Origin: Neocallimastix lanati (nom. inval.) | Lineage: Eukaryota; Neocallimastigomycota; Neocallimastigomycetes; Neocallimastigales; Neocallimastigaceae | Reading direction: 5' to 3' | Length of the DNA: 11,000 nucleotides | NCBI GenBank assembly: GCA_016946835.1 | Contig: JACVTC010000007.1 | Coordinates: 2,184,001-2,195,000 of the forward strand | In this document: positions 8,865 through 11,000 of the stretch, piece after piece | How the letters are laid out: each line of letters starts with the position of its first letter | How positions within the stretch are numbered: position 1 is the stretch's first letter | Made by a program: the position numbers and the translations under genes | Notes under the pieces: model-generated | Databases searched by the model: none | Seen by the model: only the letters and a program-made list of their open reading frames with translations | Told to the model about the DNA's origin: nothing

Positions 8865-8895
<31 letters not shown>

Positions 8896-9607
8896 TTTTT
8901 TATTATTAATTTGTTATAAAAAAAAAATTATAAATATTTTACAAAATTAAAAAAAATATATATATATTACAAATATTAATATATACTTTATATATATACT
9001 TAGCATATTTTAATATATATTTCAATTTATATTTTAATTTATTTATTTCTTATTTTTAATTTAATAAATTAATAAAAAAATTGAATATTTTCGATTTTAC
9101 TATATAATTCTATAATCAAACCGATTTTACAATTTTAAAATGATAAGAATTTTTTTTTTTTTATATATATATATATAGATGATTATATTATTATATCAAG
9201 TTCTTTTATAAAATAAACATCAAAGTTCATTGCTTTAGCAAAACTCTAATCATCCTTCATTATTTGTATTAGTAGATTTTGAATAGTTATAACATAGAAT
9301 ATACATTATTATCAATATTATTTTATCACTAATATTTGCCACATTTATATTCATTATCACTATTTTATATATTTTATAATAATAATCTATATTATATATA
9401 ATATTTTATTTATATGAATTATAGAATATTATTAAATTATAATATTTGAATTTTTAATAAATTTTTTTGTTTTCTTAAAGTTATGTTCTTAATATTGCTA
9501 TAAAAAATTTTTTTGTATAAATCTTTTGACAATTCCAGTTAATACTTTAATAATCTATTAATATAAATATATATAATAAAACTTTTTTTATACTATTCTA
9601 TATATTA

Positions 9608-9644
9608 TAAATAACTACCATAACAAGAACATATCATTTTTTAC
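9608..9644. promoter_or_regulatory. Conserved block in copy B upstream region
   Basis: Counterpart of 4761-4797, containing TAAATAACTACCATAACAAG and then AACATATCAT plus a T run. It lies about 1.0 kb upstream of the copy B start. See the copy A entry for the possible readings. Confidence 0.45.
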
Positions 9645-10376
9645 AGGTTTAAAAAATTTTGTAATTTAAAAAAATTTATGATAATAATAAGAATTTTATT
9701 ATATATAATAAAACTTTTAATATTTTTAAATTATAATTTATATATTAAAACTAAAATTAAAACTTGGGTCAAATCCAAGAAATTATCTTATTTTTATTTA
9801 ATGTGACTTTTTTTTTTCTTTTTACCGAAATAATATCATTTATTAAAAAATTAATTTATCATATTTATTTAAATTTTATTGTATATATTAAATAATTTTT
9901 AAAAACTTAAATATCATATTTATATTTAATTAATTTAGAATATGGCTTGTAAATTATGTAATAACGCCACATTACTTTAACATTTTTATACACTTTACAT
10001 AAATAAATAATATAAAAATAATAAATTAAATATTCAATTTTTTAAAATATTAAAAAAAATAAAATAATTTCAAATAATAATAAATAGTTTTATAATTAAA
10101 AAAAAAAAAAAAAAAAGAATAATTAACATTAATTCAGAATAAATAATTAAATAATAAATAATTAAATAGTTTAATATTTTTTATTTTTTAACTATTAAAT
10201 AAAATAATTTTAAGGCATATATAATTAAATATACTTTTTAGAAAGATTAATTAAAAAATTTAATAAAAAATGTTAATAATTGAAGTAAGTGGAAAAGAAC
10301 AAATTATCATTAATATAAAATATTAAAAATAATTTTTCATCTAAAAAAAAAAAAAAAAAAAAAAGATAATGTAAAA

Positions 10377-10991
10377 GTTTATAAATATACTGAATATGAA
10401 TCTTTAAATAAATGAGAAAATCTTTCATTATTTTAAATGATAAGAATGAAATTTTAAAATATGAAAGCTTACATTATCATCTCGAAAAATAATTTGATAC
10501 ATCTATATCTATAACAAGACATAAAATTAAAAAAAAAAAAAAAAAAAAAAATAAGAAAACATCTAATTTCTTTGGATATAAAAAATTAAAACGTATATTT
10601 AATGAAATTTCTTAAGAAATGGGTTTTATATGTCCTGAATATAGTACAATTAGATCTCAAAAAAAAAAAAAAATAAAAAAAAAATAAAAATAAAAATAAA
10701 AATAAAAATAAATAAATAAATAGTTAAATCATGATATAACAATATTTGATGAAATTCCTAATGTATCAGAATATTTATAAAACAGAAAGAGGTAAGGATT
10801 TTATGATATTCAAAAATCTTAATCAAAGAAATTTTTTTAATCCCTATTCTAAGCCAAACTATTTATACATTATAATAAAGATATATTTGTCGACGGTTCA
10901 TATTTGGATGCGGTTTTATACCAAAATCAGTTCAAAACTAGTCTAAAACCAGTATCAAATAAGCTACGCAATTTGATGTGTATTTTATGCT
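10377..10991 (+). pseudogene. Decayed FLYWCH/MULE-type transposase relic
   Basis: Fragments of one protein line up in order but in different frames. They are ILKYESLHYHLEK (from about 10454, with the His-x-His of a FLYWCH-like zinc finger) followed by a stop at 10490 and FDTSISITRHKIK; then KRIFNEIS, a stop (10614-10616), EMGFICPEYSTIRSQ to about 10660; then HDITIFDEIPNVSEYL (from about 10730); then a frame shift to KTERGKDFMIFKNLNQRNFF (from about 10778); then another shift to NKDIFVDGSYLDAVLYQ (from 10874). In MULE transposases the FVDGT-like motif carries the first catalytic Asp (here codon 10892-10894). Poly-A and AAAAT-type runs interrupt the reading at about 10529-10551 and 10659-10720. 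Such FLYWCH-MULE proteins are, from memory, abundant in anaerobic fungi. The element cannot be active. Its ends and terminal inverted repeats are not visible, and the window stops just after the first Asp region. Confidence 0.7.
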
Positions 10992-11000
10992 AAAAAAAAA

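Larger units (their letters stand above)
8610..10376. other. Upstream region of copy B and AT-rich spacer
   Basis: From 8610 to about 9700 the stretch carries duplication homology to the copy A upstream region, interrupted by extra AT-rich sequence in copy B (the offset grows from 4623 at 8821 to about 4847 at 9528). AT dinucleotide runs occur at 8873-8895 and 9162-9177. From about 9700 to 10376 I see nothing but AT-rich spacer and homopolymers. Confidence 0.6.

Noticed and set aside
9954-9993. Tiny plus-strand frame reading MACKLCNNATLL with a CxxC
   Set aside because: It is twelve codons only, with no splice donor or continuation; a chance occurrence is sufficient.
1-11000. CRISPR array, tRNA or rRNA
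   Set aside because: The tandem repeats have no unique spacers, and no cloverleaf or rRNA-like GC-rich segment was seen.

Overview
The window looks like a nuclear contig of a very AT-rich eukaryote, best explained by an anaerobic gut fungus (Neocallimastigomycota, Neocallimastix/Piromyces/Anaeromyces type). The evidence is non-coding DNA made almost only of A and T, long homopolymers and AAT, AAAT and TTTA microsatellites, spliced genes with GTAAGT or GTATGA donors, islands of higher GC where there is coding sequence, and a decayed FLYWCH/MULE-type transposase of a kind I associate with these genomes. The organism call is inference; Dictyostelium-like or other AT-rich protists are the alternative.

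The core is a direct tandem pair of paralogous three-exon genes on the minus strand. Copy A is join 3940-3677, 3402-3233, 3101-2315 (406 aa). Copy B is join 8609-8346, 8154-7985, 7854-7083 (401 aa). Both encode a short cytosolic N-terminus, one membrane-spanning segment and a lumenal domain that resembles a GT-B-fold glycosyltransferase, so they are predicted Golgi/ER type II membrane glycosyltransferase-like proteins. Exon 1 and exon 2 are exactly equal in length in the two copies, and the splice phases are the same (phase 0 and phase 2). The duplication also covers about 0.9 kb of upstream DNA (4680-4840 matches 9526-9690).

The two copies are unevenly similar. Exon 1 is about 48% identical in protein. 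The 3' half of exon 2, intron 2 and most of exon 3 are nearly identical (7 differences in 684 aligned bases of exon 3, no indels). The last 31 versus 26 residues diverge abruptly. This points to a gene-conversion tract inside an older duplication.

Other content, left to right: 1-2314 is AT-rich desert with large microsatellites. 3941-4860 is the upstream region of copy A. 4859-4984 (extending to 5128 if unspliced) is a plus-strand, conspicuously GC-rich open stretch ending in a splice donor, an orphan exon of unknown identity sitting where the duplication homology stops. 5130-7082 is intergenic with a poly-T of 38, a three-copy 28-bp repeat and a 19-copy 9-bp minisatellite. 8610-10370 is the upstream region of copy B plus desert. 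10377-10991 is a plus-strand transposase relic broken by stops, frame changes and poly-A insertions. I saw no tRNA, rRNA or CRISPR array.
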